Shown here piece after piece: positions 52,469-61,604 of a stretch of DNA of 64,000 nt. Origin of the DNA: Planctomycetaceae bacterium (GTDB lineage: Bacteria; Planctomycetota; Planctomycetia; Pirellulales; Pirellulaceae); assembly GCA_027487485.1 (NCBI GenBank), contig JAIYDN010000112.1, positions 247,406 to 311,405 of the forward strand, in the 5' to 3' direction. The position numbers were made by a program, and so were the translations under genes. The notes below the pieces were generated by a model. That model ran no database searches. It was not told the DNA's origin and saw only the letters and a list, made by a program, of their open reading frames with translations. The stretch's first letter is position 1. Every line of letters starts with the position of its first letter.

Positions 52469-54409
52469 GTGACAGAAGGAACCAAAACCGGAACGATGGC
52501 AATCATCGCTGCGTTGATTGCACTGTTGGCATGGACCACATCCAGTCGTACTTACACCGCGACTAGCGAGAAAAGTGTTAAGGGCAAGGTCTTGTTCGAA
52601 AAGTTTTCGGATCCCGTAACCGCAGCATCGCTCAAGATTCTCCGATACGATTCGTCCGTCGAAGACTACGTAGAATTCGAAGTCGCTCAAGATCGCAAGT
52701 CAGGCATTTGGACCTTGCCATCGCATGAAAGCTACCCTGCCGATGCTACCAAGCAGATGAGCGATGCAGCTAATTTGTTCGTTGGAATGAAGACCATTGA
52801 TGTGGCAAGCGAGAAACGCGAAGATCAAGAGCTGTTCGGTGTCATCGAGCCAGATAAGAAGAACGCCGAAAAGGGTGGCAAGGGGGTCGGAATGTTGGTC
52901 CAGTTGCGTGACAGCAAAGGGGACATGCTTGCCGATTTGATTATCGGAAAAGAAACAGACAACAAGCAACGTTTCGTTCGAGTGCCTTCCGAAGATGTGA
53001 TCTATGTCGCCGAGATCGACACGGTTCCATTAAGCACGGAATTCAAGCAATGGATTGAGGCTGACCTTCTGAAGCTAAGCAGCAATGACGTCGAAACCAT
53101 CGGCATTCGGGATTACCAACTGATTCAAGTCAATCAAGGCTTGGCTCTCAATAAAAACTATGATGCGGACCTTACATTCAGCACAAGCAATGGACAGTGG
53201 CAAGCCAATAAGATTACGAACTACGCTTTGGACCCACCTGCAGACCGAGAGGTCGGCCCAGACGAACAGCTCAACACGACGAAGCTGAACGAGATGAAGA
53301 GCGCCTTGGACAACCTTCGAATTGCGGATGTTGCAAAGAAGCCTGCTGGCTTAGCTGGCGATTTGAAGGGTGACAAGTCATTGCTTGCCAACCAAGAGTC
53401 ACTTGCTTCGCTGAATCGTCGCGGATTCTTCCCAAATCCGAACCAGCAAGGTGGCGATACCGTTGATTTTTATTCGAAGAGTGGCGAGCTCGTTGTGACC
53501 TTGAAGGACGGTGTGCAATACGTTCTGCGGTTTGGAAACGGAACAGCGGAAATCGGTTCGACAGAGACCAAAGATGCCGACCCTGCGGCTAAATCGGAAG
53601 AAAGCGTTTCGTTCAATCGCTACCTTTTAGTGACCACCCGTGTTGAGGAAGGAAAGTTCCCAGCACCCGACTTGGAAAAGGTTCCTGAAACCGTCGAGGA
53701 ACTAAAGGCCCTCGAAGAACTGAAGAAGCCACCCAAGATCGATCCTGTTCCTATGGAGCCTGCTTTGACCGAGCCGGAGATGGCCCCTTCGGATCCAACC
53801 GTTCCAGGCACAGAAGAGAAACCAGCAACCCCTGCTGAGCCAGCACCAACAGAGCCTGCTCCTGCCGCAGATGCACCCGCTGCAACACCTGAGTCGCCTG
53901 CACCTGAGTCGCCTGCCCCCGAGTCAAAGCCCAGTGAACCTGCTGCTCCCGAAGGGGACAAGCCGTCCACATTGTCCAGCACGACCTCGAAGCAAACCGG
54001 AAAGTTGGTGTCGTTTCAAGAGCCGCAGGAAGGCCAATCGCCCGCAGTTGCCGAAGGCGAAGCGGCACCCGCAGAGCCAGCTGCTCAGGCACCAGTAACA
54101 GAGGCTGAACCAACGGAAGAAGAGTGGAAGGAACGCCTGGAAGCTGCGAAAGAGAAGATTACCAAAGAGAATCAACGCAAGATCGATCAGCGTAACGAGA
54201 AGTTGCAGATCGCGAAGAAAAAGGTAGCTGAATTGAATAGCCGATTCGCAGATTGGTATTACATTGTCAGCGAAGAAGACTTCAAAAAGATGAAGATTTC
54301 TCTTTCGGATCTGCTCCAGCCAAAGACGAGCGCTGGCGGCGCACCTGCGGGTGGTGCCGGCTTCCCAGGCGGTGCTGGCTTTCCCGGCGGTTTCCCTGGT
54401 GGACAATAG
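52469..54409 (+). CDS. DUF4340 protein of the Gld-like operon
   Basis: 646 residues. An N-terminal membrane helix (AIIAALIALLAWTTSS) anchors an extracytoplasmic part. The DUF4340 region includes LRYDSSVEDYVEFEVAQDRK, GVGMLVQLRDSKGDMLADLI and FVRVPSEDVIYVAEID. A Pro/Ala/Glu-rich stretch of about 130 residues (about 425-550, for example TEPAPAADAPAATPESPAPE) precedes a helical segment and a Gly/Phe/Pro tail ending GGFPGGQ. DUF4340 proteins accompany GldF/GldG-type ABC systems; their function is unknown. Confidence 0.85.
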   Translation: MTEGTKTGTMAIIAALIALLAWTTSSRTYTATSEKSVKGKVLFEKFSDPVTAASLKILRYDSSVEDYVEFEVAQDRKSGIWTLPSHESYPADATKQMSDAANLFVGMKTIDVASEKREDQELFGVIEPDKKNAEKGGKGVGMLVQLRDSKGDMLADLIIGKETDNKQRFVRVPSEDVIYVAEIDTVPLSTEFKQWIEADLLKLSSNDVETIGIRDYQLIQVNQGLALNKNYDADLTFSTSNGQWQANKITNYALDPPADREVGPDEQLNTTKLNEMKSALDNLRIADVAKKPAGLAGDLKGDKSLLANQESLASLNRRGFFPNPNQQGGDTVDFYSKSGELVVTLKDGVQYVLRFGNGTAEIGSTETKDADPAAKSEESVSFNRYLLVTTRVEEGKFPAPDLEKVPETVEELKALEELKKPPKIDPVPMEPALTEPEMAPSDPTVPGTEEKPATPAEPAPTEPAPAADAPAATPESPAPESPAPESKPSEPAAPEGDKPSTLSSTTSKQTGKLVSFQEPQEGQSPAVAEGEAAPAEPAAQAPVTEAEPTEEEWKERLEAAKEKITKENQRKIDQRNEKLQIAKKKVAELNSRFADWYYIVSEEDFKKMKISLSDLLQPKTSAGGAPAGGAGFPGGAGFPGGFPGGQ

Positions 54410-54437
54410 GGACTTCCCGCAACACCTATAGTGTTTC

Positions 54438-55904
54438 ATGAGTGAATCCGAACCTACTGACGAAGACCAAGAAGACGTCATTTCGGATTCACTGGTACCG
54501 GAAATGGATGAGCATCTTGCTCAGCCAACAGCGGAACTAAAACGTCGTATCGACGAACTTCTTCATAACAATCTTGGTTTTCGGCGGTCCGCCGAAAAAG
54601 TGCGAGACTTTCCACAATTGCCTGGCGTTTACCTGATGAAGGATGCGTCGGGCATTGTTATCTACATCGGAAAAGCAAAAAACCTCCGGTCGCGTGCCGG
54701 TAGCTATTTCTTAGCTGCGGCTGCCCAGGAGATCAGGACCGCCGAATGGATCCATGAGATCGCGGATATCGATTTCATGCTTTGCAGCAGCGAGGTGGAT
54801 GCCCTGCTCACCGAAAGCCGATTGATCAAGGATATCCAACCCAAGCACAACAAAGATCTCAAAGACGACAAGACGTTTCCATACTTAATGATTACCACGC
54901 ACGAGGATTTTCCTCGCGTTGAAGTGACTCGGACCCCAAAAGCCAAAGGGGCGAAGCTTTATGGTCCTTTCACAAGCGCAGGCCAACTTCGTGGCGCGAT
55001 GCAGGTCATGCAACGTGTCTTCCAGTTTCGAACCTGCTCCTTGGATATCGAGGAAAATGATCCACGCTGGGAATGGTTCCGCCCTTGTTTGTTAGCGTCT
55101 ATCAAGCAATGCACGGCACCTTGCAATCAAAGGATTAGCAAGGCCGATTACAAGCGGGATATTCGAAGGCTCCAAACTTTCTTAGAGGGCGGGAGTGAAA
55201 AGTTGCTTGGGCAAATGCGACAGGAAATGCAAGAAGCATCTTCGAAGCTTGATTTTGAGAAGGCTGCTCGATTGCGAGACGAAATTAAGCTCCTGGAAAA
55301 TCTAGGCGACCGGGGAGAAATCGACACGCACGCGCAGCCAGAGGTCTTTTACATCGACCCAAAGAAAGGGATGCGAGCCTTGCGTAAGGTCTTAGGAATG
55401 GCAAAAGAGCCCAGGGTGATCGAAGGGGTCGATATCGCGCATCTGGGGGGAACCGATACCGTCGCGTCGCTTGTTCAGTTCTTGGATGGGTTGCCATTCA
55501 AACCCGGGTACCGCCGGTACAAGATTCAGAACGTAAAAGGGATCGATGATTTTCGAAGTATCCATGAAGTGATTTCACGGCGATTCCGACGGATGAGCGA
55601 CGAGCAAGACGCCTTTCCGGACTTGCTGATGATCGATGGTGGCAAAGGACAATTGAACGCAGCCCTGGCGGCGTTCCGAGACCAGGATATCGAGCCACCG
55701 ACGATTGTATCGTTAGCCAAACGGGAGGAAGAAATCTATCAACCTGGCGAAAGCGAGCCGATTCGATTGGGACGCGAATCGTTCGCGTTGCGATTGCTAC
55801 AGTATGTTCGGGATGAAGCCCACAGGTTCGCTCAACATTACCACCACATACTTCGCCAGAAGAGCACGTTCGATAACGAGATCAAAGGCAAGAATCGGAA
55901 GTAG
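54438..55904 (+). CDS. uvrC: UvrC-like excinuclease lacking the C-terminal HhH domain
   Basis: 488 residues, shorter than the usual 590-620. An acidic N-terminal tail precedes the GIY-YIG nuclease (LPGVYLMKDASGIVIYIGKA with Arg in NLRSRAGSYF and Glu in ALLTESRLIK), a Cys-containing linker (SIKQCTAPCN), the UvrB-binding UVR motif (KLDFEKAARLRDEIKLLENL) and the RNase H-like nuclease (EGVDIAHLGGTDTV, LLMIDGGKGQLNAALAAF, RDEAHRFAQ). The normal helix-hairpin-helix end is missing; the protein stops at KSTFDNEIKGKNRK. Catalytic residues look intact. Confidence 0.88.
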   Translation: MSESEPTDEDQEDVISDSLVPEMDEHLAQPTAELKRRIDELLHNNLGFRRSAEKVRDFPQLPGVYLMKDASGIVIYIGKAKNLRSRAGSYFLAAAAQEIRTAEWIHEIADIDFMLCSSEVDALLTESRLIKDIQPKHNKDLKDDKTFPYLMITTHEDFPRVEVTRTPKAKGAKLYGPFTSAGQLRGAMQVMQRVFQFRTCSLDIEENDPRWEWFRPCLLASIKQCTAPCNQRISKADYKRDIRRLQTFLEGGSEKLLGQMRQEMQEASSKLDFEKAARLRDEIKLLENLGDRGEIDTHAQPEVFYIDPKKGMRALRKVLGMAKEPRVIEGVDIAHLGGTDTVASLVQFLDGLPFKPGYRRYKIQNVKGIDDFRSIHEVISRRFRRMSDEQDAFPDLLMIDGGKGQLNAALAAFRDQDIEPPTIVSLAKREEEIYQPGESEPIRLGRESFALRLLQYVRDEAHRFAQHYHHILRQKSTFDNEIKGKNRK

Positions 55905-55967
55905 GACTCGGAGCGAACTTTTGCTGGAATGGCCTCATCGGTTTCATGCTGGCCTTTTGATATCGCT

Positions 55968-56984
55968 TTATCTGGTTTCGACACCCACCGCGTGAGAAAT
56001 TCTCAGGGAATGCGAAAGCGAATTCAGGCTCTCACCTGCTTCGTAACGGAATCGAATTCGGATGCGATCCCCTTTTTGAACGTCGAATGGTTTGTCCAGA
56101 GGCAGCACCAGAAATTGGTTGGGCCATTCGCAGGGTAAACCACCTGCTTGATCGATGGCAATCAGATTCTGAGTGATAAACCGCAAGGCGTTCAGAGAGC
56201 CGGTTTCTGAAATCTCGATGGTCTCATTGCATTGGAAGCGATACGAGAAATGCTGATCGTAGATCACAGTGCCGTACCGTTGGAGCTGAGAAAGTTCTTT
56301 GGTCTGAAACGATTCCGCATTGGGCGCTTGAAAAAGTGGGACGGGGGCATGATACCCGGCGAATTCGAAAGGTTGTTCGACCGCTTGAAATGCCAATACA
56401 CTGGCCTCCGGAAAGAACCTTGGAAGTGGCCCGTCGATCGCATTGAGATAATTGCTTTTGAAAGCGTCGATGACCTGAAGCTGCTTTTCGCGTAAAAGTC
56501 CAACATGGAGCATTTCGCAAATAACAGCGTCGACGGGTTGGCTTGGAATATATTCGCGAGCATCAGAAGCGATCACTTCAACTTGGCCATCGAGACCATT
56601 TAACTTCAGGAGCCGTTTCGCGCATTGGACAAGTTCAGGGTTCCTTTCCACGCATGTCACTCGCGCACCGCAGCGAGCAGCAAAGGAAGACAAAATCCCG
56701 GTGCCGCCCCCAAGTTCTACAACGTGCATTCCAGGCCGAACGTTAGCTTCAATCGCTGATTTGAACATGTTCACTCGGACTTGGTCTTGGAGCATGTTGT
56801 AGTGGTAATGAATCGGAATGTATTGCCCAAGCTGATTCTCTTCTTGAGCAATCTGCTGCCTGGGTTTGGCCGGATTCAGACGATGCGAATAGGTAGTTTC
56901 TGGCGGTAAAAACTGAGGTGCAGGTCGAACGGATAGAAGATGGGTACGTGAGCTACCCTTCAATCGACGGAGACTCGTTGCCAT
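55968..56984 (-). CDS. PRMT-like SAM-dependent methyltransferase
   Basis: 338 residues. The methyltransferase core has the SAM motif VVELGGGTGILSSFAARCGA, an acidic motif II (VTCVERNPELVQCAKRLL) and CEMLHVGLLREKQLQVIDAF. A DQVRVNMFKSAI helix before it, and a beta-barrel-like C-terminal half, resemble protein arginine methyltransferases. The paired glutamates of the PRMT double-E loop are only partly recognisable, so the target is uncertain. Start ATG 56984. It converges with uvrC and lies behind the small ORF and hairpins at 57021-57251. Confidence 0.7.
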   Translation of the reverse strand: MATSLRRLKGSSRTHLLSVRPAPQFLPPETTYSHRLNPAKPRQQIAQEENQLGQYIPIHYHYNMLQDQVRVNMFKSAIEANVRPGMHVVELGGGTGILSSFAARCGARVTCVERNPELVQCAKRLLKLNGLDGQVEVIASDAREYIPSQPVDAVICEMLHVGLLREKQLQVIDAFKSNYLNAIDGPLPRFFPEASVLAFQAVEQPFEFAGYHAPVPLFQAPNAESFQTKELSQLQRYGTVIYDQHFSYRFQCNETIEISETGSLNALRFITQNLIAIDQAGGLPCEWPNQFLVLPLDKPFDVQKGDRIRIRFRYEAGESLNSLSHSLRISHAVGVETR

Positions 56985-57020
56985 GAAGACTAGCCATTCT
57001 GTAAAAGCAATGATGAAATA

Positions 57021-57060
57021 AGAAGAGGCCGATGGTGTGCCATCGGCCTCTTCTTTTGTT
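57021..57060. terminator. Strong hairpin with T-rich flanks
   Basis: A perfect 15-bp stem AGAAGAGGCCGATGG/CCATCGGCCTCTTCT (57021-57035 with 57040-57054), loop TGTG. It is followed by TTTTGTT on the plus strand and by TATTTC on the minus strand. It lies between minus-strand genes, so it probably ends transcription from the M32 gene or the small ORF at 57111. Confidence 0.75.
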
Positions 57061-57065
57061 CCCTG

Positions 57066-57097
57066 GCATCGAGGCGAACCGTAGCTCGCCTCGATGC
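57066..57097. repeat. Second hairpin next to the terminator
   Basis: A 12-bp stem GCATCGAGGCGA/TCGCCTCGATGC (57066-57077 with 57086-57097) with an 8-nt loop, 11 bp from the terminator hairpin. Confidence 0.7.
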
Positions 57098-57110
57098 GCA
57101 GTCTTAAGCT

Positions 57111-57251
57111 CTATCGTGAAGCACCGTCACTTCGCAATTGACCCAGTAATCGCTTGTTTCCGGCTATATGCTGCTCCAACCCAGGAGGAAGGCCAGTCGA
57201 ACATTCCCGCAAATTCCCGACCGACGACAGAGCTTTAACTTGTTCTGACAT
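57111..57251 (-). CDS. Possible 46-aa small protein
   Basis: Minus-strand ORF from ATG 57251 to TAG 57111. It starts MSEQVKALSSVGNLRE and continues with mixed polar residues. There is no signal or membrane segment, and no SD. Two tandem hairpins, one terminator-like, follow directly, which fits a short transcription unit. I do not recognise the protein. A non-coding leader or sRNA is equally possible in this gene-free stretch 56985-57461. Confidence 0.35.
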   Translation of the reverse strand: MSEQVKALSSVGNLRECSTGLPPGLEQHIAGNKRLLGQLRSDGASR

Positions 57252-57461
57252 GGCATAGGAAATACGAAAGCCTCCCACCAAAGGTCAATCCCAATCAAGC
57301 GGCTTTCTTAAAAATGTCCCGCAGAAAATAGACCTGCCAAGCGAAGCAAGCCTTGGGGTGTTTCCTAGTCGACGTACCTTTCCCAATTCGATTCCTGAGA
57401 TTGGAGAATAGGCAATATGGAAAAACGGGGGGCAACGGACTAGATGTCAATGGATTCGATA

Positions 57462-58985
57462 TCAAGCGATATGATAGAGAGGTTTCAGCTTCTTTTCCAA
57501 GTAGTCCATGAGTGGCTTGGAGGATAAGGGAGCGTGGCAAGCGTTCGAAATGAGAAGCGTTGGCTTGAAGCAGCGACCGTGCTTATGAACTTTTGCACGC
57601 AACCATTCCAGCAAGGGACGAAAATCCCCTTGTGAAATCATGCCATCAAGTTCCCCCAATTCCTGTTCAGCCGCCACCATCAATTGTCCTGCAAAGATAT
57701 TTCCCAGGGTGTAAGTCGGAAAGTAACCGATCAGGCCGGCAGCCCAATGGACGTCCTGCATGACACCCTCCGAATGGTTCGCAGGCCGAATCCCAAGATA
57801 CGACTGGTAGCGATCGCTCCAGGCTTGTGGGAGATCTTCGCAAGCAAGATCACCATCGATCAGCTCCTGTTCCAATTCGAAGCGAATCAAGATATGCAAA
57901 TTGTACGTGGCCTCATCCGCTTCGATCCGGATCAGGCTTGGGGCAACTCGATTCAGATCGCCATAGATTTGTTCGATGGAGAATTCTGCCAATTGCGGAA
58001 AGAATTTCACCGCTTCGGGAAGGCACCATTGCCAAAACGCACGGGACCTACCGATCATATTTTCCCACAGGCGGGACTGAGACTCATGAACACCCAGCGA
58101 AGCGGCGGCCCCAGCTGGCATACCGAACCAATCTGTCGGCATTCCTTGTTCGTACATAGCGTGCCCTGCTTCGTGCAAGGTGCCGTACAGGCCACTGCTA
58201 AAGGAATCCTGAAAATACCGAGTTAAGATGCGATGGTCGTTTGGCCCGAGAGAGGTACAAAACGGGTGTTGGGTTTCGTCCAGACGGCCACGTTCGAACT
58301 GATATCCAATTTTCTCAGCCACCCATCGGGAGAGCTGTTTTTGTTTCTCGATATCGAAGGTGCCTTGCAAAGATCGGCCCGTTGGACCATGTTCGCTGTT
58401 ACCGATGCTTTGAACGAGATTCACCAATTGATCTCGCAATTGGCTAAACAGCAAGTCCACTTCTGCTGTGGTTGCTTCTTCTTCGTATTGGTCAAGCAAG
58501 CTGTCGTATCTGCAAACGCGGTTTTGCGCCAACAAAGTTGCTTCCTCGCGTCGCAGGGATACGATCTCTTTCAGATAGGGCAAGAAGGTATCAAAATCAT
58601 TGTTCCCTTTGGTGCTAGCCCAGATCTGTTGGCCAACAGAAATTGCATGTGCGGTCCGTTTCACAAGCGATTCTGGTAACTGGATGTTGCGGTCGAAATC
58701 CCGTTTCCATCCTCGAATGGAAGCACCTAGAACACTGTTGGGTTCTTCCGCCAATTCAGAGTTCGAAAGCTCGGAAAGCCACTCTCCCAGTTGTGAATCG
58801 GTTTTTCGCTTGTGCGTTAAACCGCTCAAAAAAGTAACTTGATCGGCGCGGTAAAGTCCAGCTTGTTCGGGTAAACCGGTATGCTCATCCCATTCAAGTA
58901 AGGCAAGCGTACTTTCAAGTAAGCTGGTTTCTCGCGCGTGGTCGTAAACTTGCTGGAAAAGTTGGGTGGCTTTTGTCGAGCTCAT
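57462..58985 (-). CDS. Carboxypeptidase Taq (peptidase family M32)
   Basis: 507 residues, the normal family length. The zinc motif HEAGH (271-275) lies in SSGLYGTLHEAGHAMYEQGM, followed by the third ligand in LGVHESQSRLWENM. Other family features are IRIEADEATYNLHILIRFEL and YLGIRPANHSEGVMQDVHWA. It removes C-terminal amino acids from peptides, in the cytoplasm since no signal peptide is present. It lies 3 nt after the glgC stop on the same strand. Confidence 0.92.
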   Translation of the reverse strand: MSSTKATQLFQQVYDHARETSLLESTLALLEWDEHTGLPEQAGLYRADQVTFLSGLTHKRKTDSQLGEWLSELSNSELAEEPNSVLGASIRGWKRDFDRNIQLPESLVKRTAHAISVGQQIWASTKGNNDFDTFLPYLKEIVSLRREEATLLAQNRVCRYDSLLDQYEEEATTAEVDLLFSQLRDQLVNLVQSIGNSEHGPTGRSLQGTFDIEKQKQLSRWVAEKIGYQFERGRLDETQHPFCTSLGPNDHRILTRYFQDSFSSGLYGTLHEAGHAMYEQGMPTDWFGMPAGAAASLGVHESQSRLWENMIGRSRAFWQWCLPEAVKFFPQLAEFSIEQIYGDLNRVAPSLIRIEADEATYNLHILIRFELEQELIDGDLACEDLPQAWSDRYQSYLGIRPANHSEGVMQDVHWAAGLIGYFPTYTLGNIFAGQLMVAAEQELGELDGMISQGDFRPLLEWLRAKVHKHGRCFKPTLLISNACHAPLSSKPLMDYLEKKLKPLYHIA

Positions 58986-58988
58986 TGT

Positions 58989-60290
58989 CTACATGGTCCA
59001 GCCATCTTTGAGGGTCGCATCCTTGGTCACAATTGGAATTCCGTCCCGGACGTAGCAAGGCTCGAATTGATCGGATTCGCTCACGCTGAGCCGATTGATC
59101 ACTTGAACATGGCGACCAATACGGCAATTCTTATCCAGAATTGCGCCGTGGATCATAGAACCGGAGCCAATGCCAACGGGAACGCCACCATTGGCGACCA
59201 AGGCTTCCAATTCTTGATCGGTTTCCATGTAGTCCGCACCCATGACGATGCTGTTTTTGATCGTGACCCCTTCGCCGATAACGCAGCGCAGTCCGATCAC
59301 GCTATTTTCGATGCGAGCCCCTTTACCGATGCGGCAGCCGTCTGCGATCAAGGAATCGGAGATGGTGGCACCCTCGACAACCGTAGGCGGTAAGAAACGA
59401 GCCCTCGAATAAACAGGTTTGTCAGCACTGAACAAATCAAACGGTGGGTTGTTTTTAGTCAGCGATAGGTTGGCATCGTAGAATGCTCGGATCGTACCGA
59501 TGTCCTCCCAGTAGTCATCGAACAGGTGGACTTGAACCTTGCGCGATCGAATCGCGGCTGGGAACACTTCTTTGCCGAAATCGCTGTAATCGGTTTTGTT
59601 GAGGACATCAAACAGAAGTTGCTTGTTGAAGATGTACAGCCCCATGCTGGCCAAGCAGTCGCGACCTTGCGACGGTATGCCTCGTGCGTCGATCCACGAT
59701 GGATTGGTAGAGACCATGTTGATCTCTTCTTCGGTCTTTGGCTTTTCGAGAAAGCCAGTCACTCGGCCGGTATCATCGCATCGCATAATCCCCAGAGCAT
59801 GGGCGGCCGAACGAACCACGGGAATGGCTGCAATGGTCACGTCTGCATTGGAATTGACGTGGGTTTCCAGCATTTTGCTGTAGTCCATGTGGTATAGTTG
59901 GTCGCCGCTTAGGATCAAAACATAGTTGCAGTCATTTTGATCAAAGTATCGCAGGTTCTTTCGAACGGCATCTGCGGTTCCCTCGTACCACTCCGTCCCG
60001 CCCTCCATGGTTTGCTGAGCCGCTAACAGCTCGACAAATCCGCCGCTAAAATTGTCGAAGCGATACGTTTGTCGAATATGTTGGTGCAGCGAAACACTCA
60101 AAAACTGAGTCACGACGTAGATTCGATTGATACCGCTGTGGATGCAGTTGCTGATGGGAATGTCGATCAGCCGATATTTCCCGGCAAGCGGCACAGCGGG
60201 CTTCGCGCGAATTTTTGTCAGCGGGAACAAACGCGTTCCACGGCCACCACCTAAGATCAACGAAATCACTTGCCGCATATCATTGAGCAT
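58989..60290 (-). CDS. glgC: Glucose-1-phosphate adenylyltransferase
   Basis: 433 residues from ATG 60290 (ATG 60278 is possible; the upstream frame to 60410 is probably not translated). LILGGGRGTRLFPLTKIRAK is the nucleotidyl-binding signature, followed by KPAVPLAGKYRLIDIPISNC and DQLYHMDYSKM. The C-terminal half is a left-handed beta-helix with hexapeptide character (DGCRIGKGARIENSVIGLRC). It makes ADP-glucose for glycogen. Divergent from the M20 peptidase gene. Confidence 0.93.
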   Translation of the reverse strand: MLNDMRQVISLILGGGRGTRLFPLTKIRAKPAVPLAGKYRLIDIPISNCIHSGINRIYVVTQFLSVSLHQHIRQTYRFDNFSGGFVELLAAQQTMEGGTEWYEGTADAVRKNLRYFDQNDCNYVLILSGDQLYHMDYSKMLETHVNSNADVTIAAIPVVRSAAHALGIMRCDDTGRVTGFLEKPKTEEEINMVSTNPSWIDARGIPSQGRDCLASMGLYIFNKQLLFDVLNKTDYSDFGKEVFPAAIRSRKVQVHLFDDYWEDIGTIRAFYDANLSLTKNNPPFDLFSADKPVYSRARFLPPTVVEGATISDSLIADGCRIGKGARIENSVIGLRCVIGEGVTIKNSIVMGADYMETDQELEALVANGGVPVGIGSGSMIHGAILDKNCRIGRHVQVINRLSVSESDQFEPCYVRDGIPIVTKDATLKDGWTM

Positions 60291-60400
60291 CGAAAACACG
60301 CAACCTTTCAACCAAAATACGCATGGGGACGAACTGAGAATCCCCTTAGAATACTCGAAATCGGAATGGTCGCACAGTTTACCAAAAGAAGAAGTCCGCA

Positions 60401-61546
60401 ATGCACGCATCCCTGCTCCCTTCTACCCTGTCAATTACCAAAGATTTGGTTCGATTTCCCTCTGTCAGCCACACGAGCAACGAAGCGGTCAGCCAATTCG
60501 TCGCTGATCGCCTGCAATCGCTTGGTTTTCAGATCGAATGGCACACTTACCGCGACGAACGCAACCAAACCAAGGTCAGCCTAGTTGGCAAACGCGGTTC
60601 AGGAGCCGGCGGAGTCTGTTATCTGGCACATACGGACGTTGTTCCCGCGGACGATTGGTCGCTGGACTGGTGCGGCCCCTTCGAACCGACCGAGCGAGAT
60701 GGCCGACTGTACGGACGTGGTACATGCGATATGAAAGGTTCCTTGGCGGCAGCCATGACCGCCTGCGCAACGATCGAACCCAGCCAACAATCGAAGCCTA
60801 TCTATTTCATCGTGACAAGCGACGAGGAAGTGGGCATGGGCGGGGCGAAAATCGTGAATGCGGAATCCAAGTTCTTCCAAGAAATGGTGGAAACGGGGAC
60901 GGTAGGTATCGTGGGGGAACCGTCATTGCTAAGCGTGATTCATGCTCATAAGGGGGGCCAACGATTGGCGGTACGAGCGCGGGGACGCAGCGCTCACACC
61001 AGCACCAACGATGGAATCAACGCGAACTATCAATTGATCCCAGCGCTGAACGACCTTCTCGCAATTCGAACGATCAGCGAATCCGATCCTCGTTTCCAAA
61101 ACACCATGTTCGATCCCCCAACGTTGTCATGGAATATGACTATTACCAATGAACCTGAGGCGGTGAACGTGACCCCGTCGCTGGCTCAGGTCAACATTTT
61201 TTTGCGTTCCATGCCCGATGTCGATCATTCGCCTCTTCTGAATAGGATTGCAGACCTTTGTAAGGAGCACCGCTTGGAATTCGATCAACGCGACGCAGTC
61301 AATCCATGGCGAGTGGATCCAAGCAGTGACTGGATTCAAGCGATGCTTCAGATTGTCGGCCAATCCACATCGAAGAGTGTTTGCTTTGCGACCGACGCTG
61401 GTGTGTTGCAGCGACTGGAACGCTTGCTGATCTGCGGACCTGGAAACATCGAGCAAGCTCATCGCAGCGACGAGTGGATTAGTTTGGAGCAACTTGAGCT
61501 TGGCGCGAATGCATATCTGCAAGCCTTCCAACATTGGATCCGATGA
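60401..61546 (+). CDS. M20-family peptidase/deacylase
   Basis: 381 residues. Zinc ligands are visible in CYLAHTDVVPADDW and YGRGTCDMKGSLAAAM, and the catalytic Glu in IVTSDEEVGMGGAKI. A dimerisation domain (HKGGQRLAVRARGRSAHTST) is inserted in the middle. The family includes ArgE, DapE and carboxypeptidase G2; the substrate cannot be assigned from sequence. No signal peptide. Its 5' end overlaps the region upstream of glgC, and the two genes are divergent with 110 bp between starts. Confidence 0.88.
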   Translation: MHASLLPSTLSITKDLVRFPSVSHTSNEAVSQFVADRLQSLGFQIEWHTYRDERNQTKVSLVGKRGSGAGGVCYLAHTDVVPADDWSLDWCGPFEPTERDGRLYGRGTCDMKGSLAAAMTACATIEPSQQSKPIYFIVTSDEEVGMGGAKIVNAESKFFQEMVETGTVGIVGEPSLLSVIHAHKGGQRLAVRARGRSAHTSTNDGINANYQLIPALNDLLAIRTISESDPRFQNTMFDPPTLSWNMTITNEPEAVNVTPSLAQVNIFLRSMPDVDHSPLLNRIADLCKEHRLEFDQRDAVNPWRVDPSSDWIQAMLQIVGQSTSKSVCFATDAGVLQRLERLLICGPGNIEQAHRSDEWISLEQLELGANAYLQAFQHWIR

Positions 61547-61604
61547 CGATCTGTTTTGGGCCAAGACATCAACGGAAGTAGATTTCAAGAGCTGTAAATG
61601 AAGT

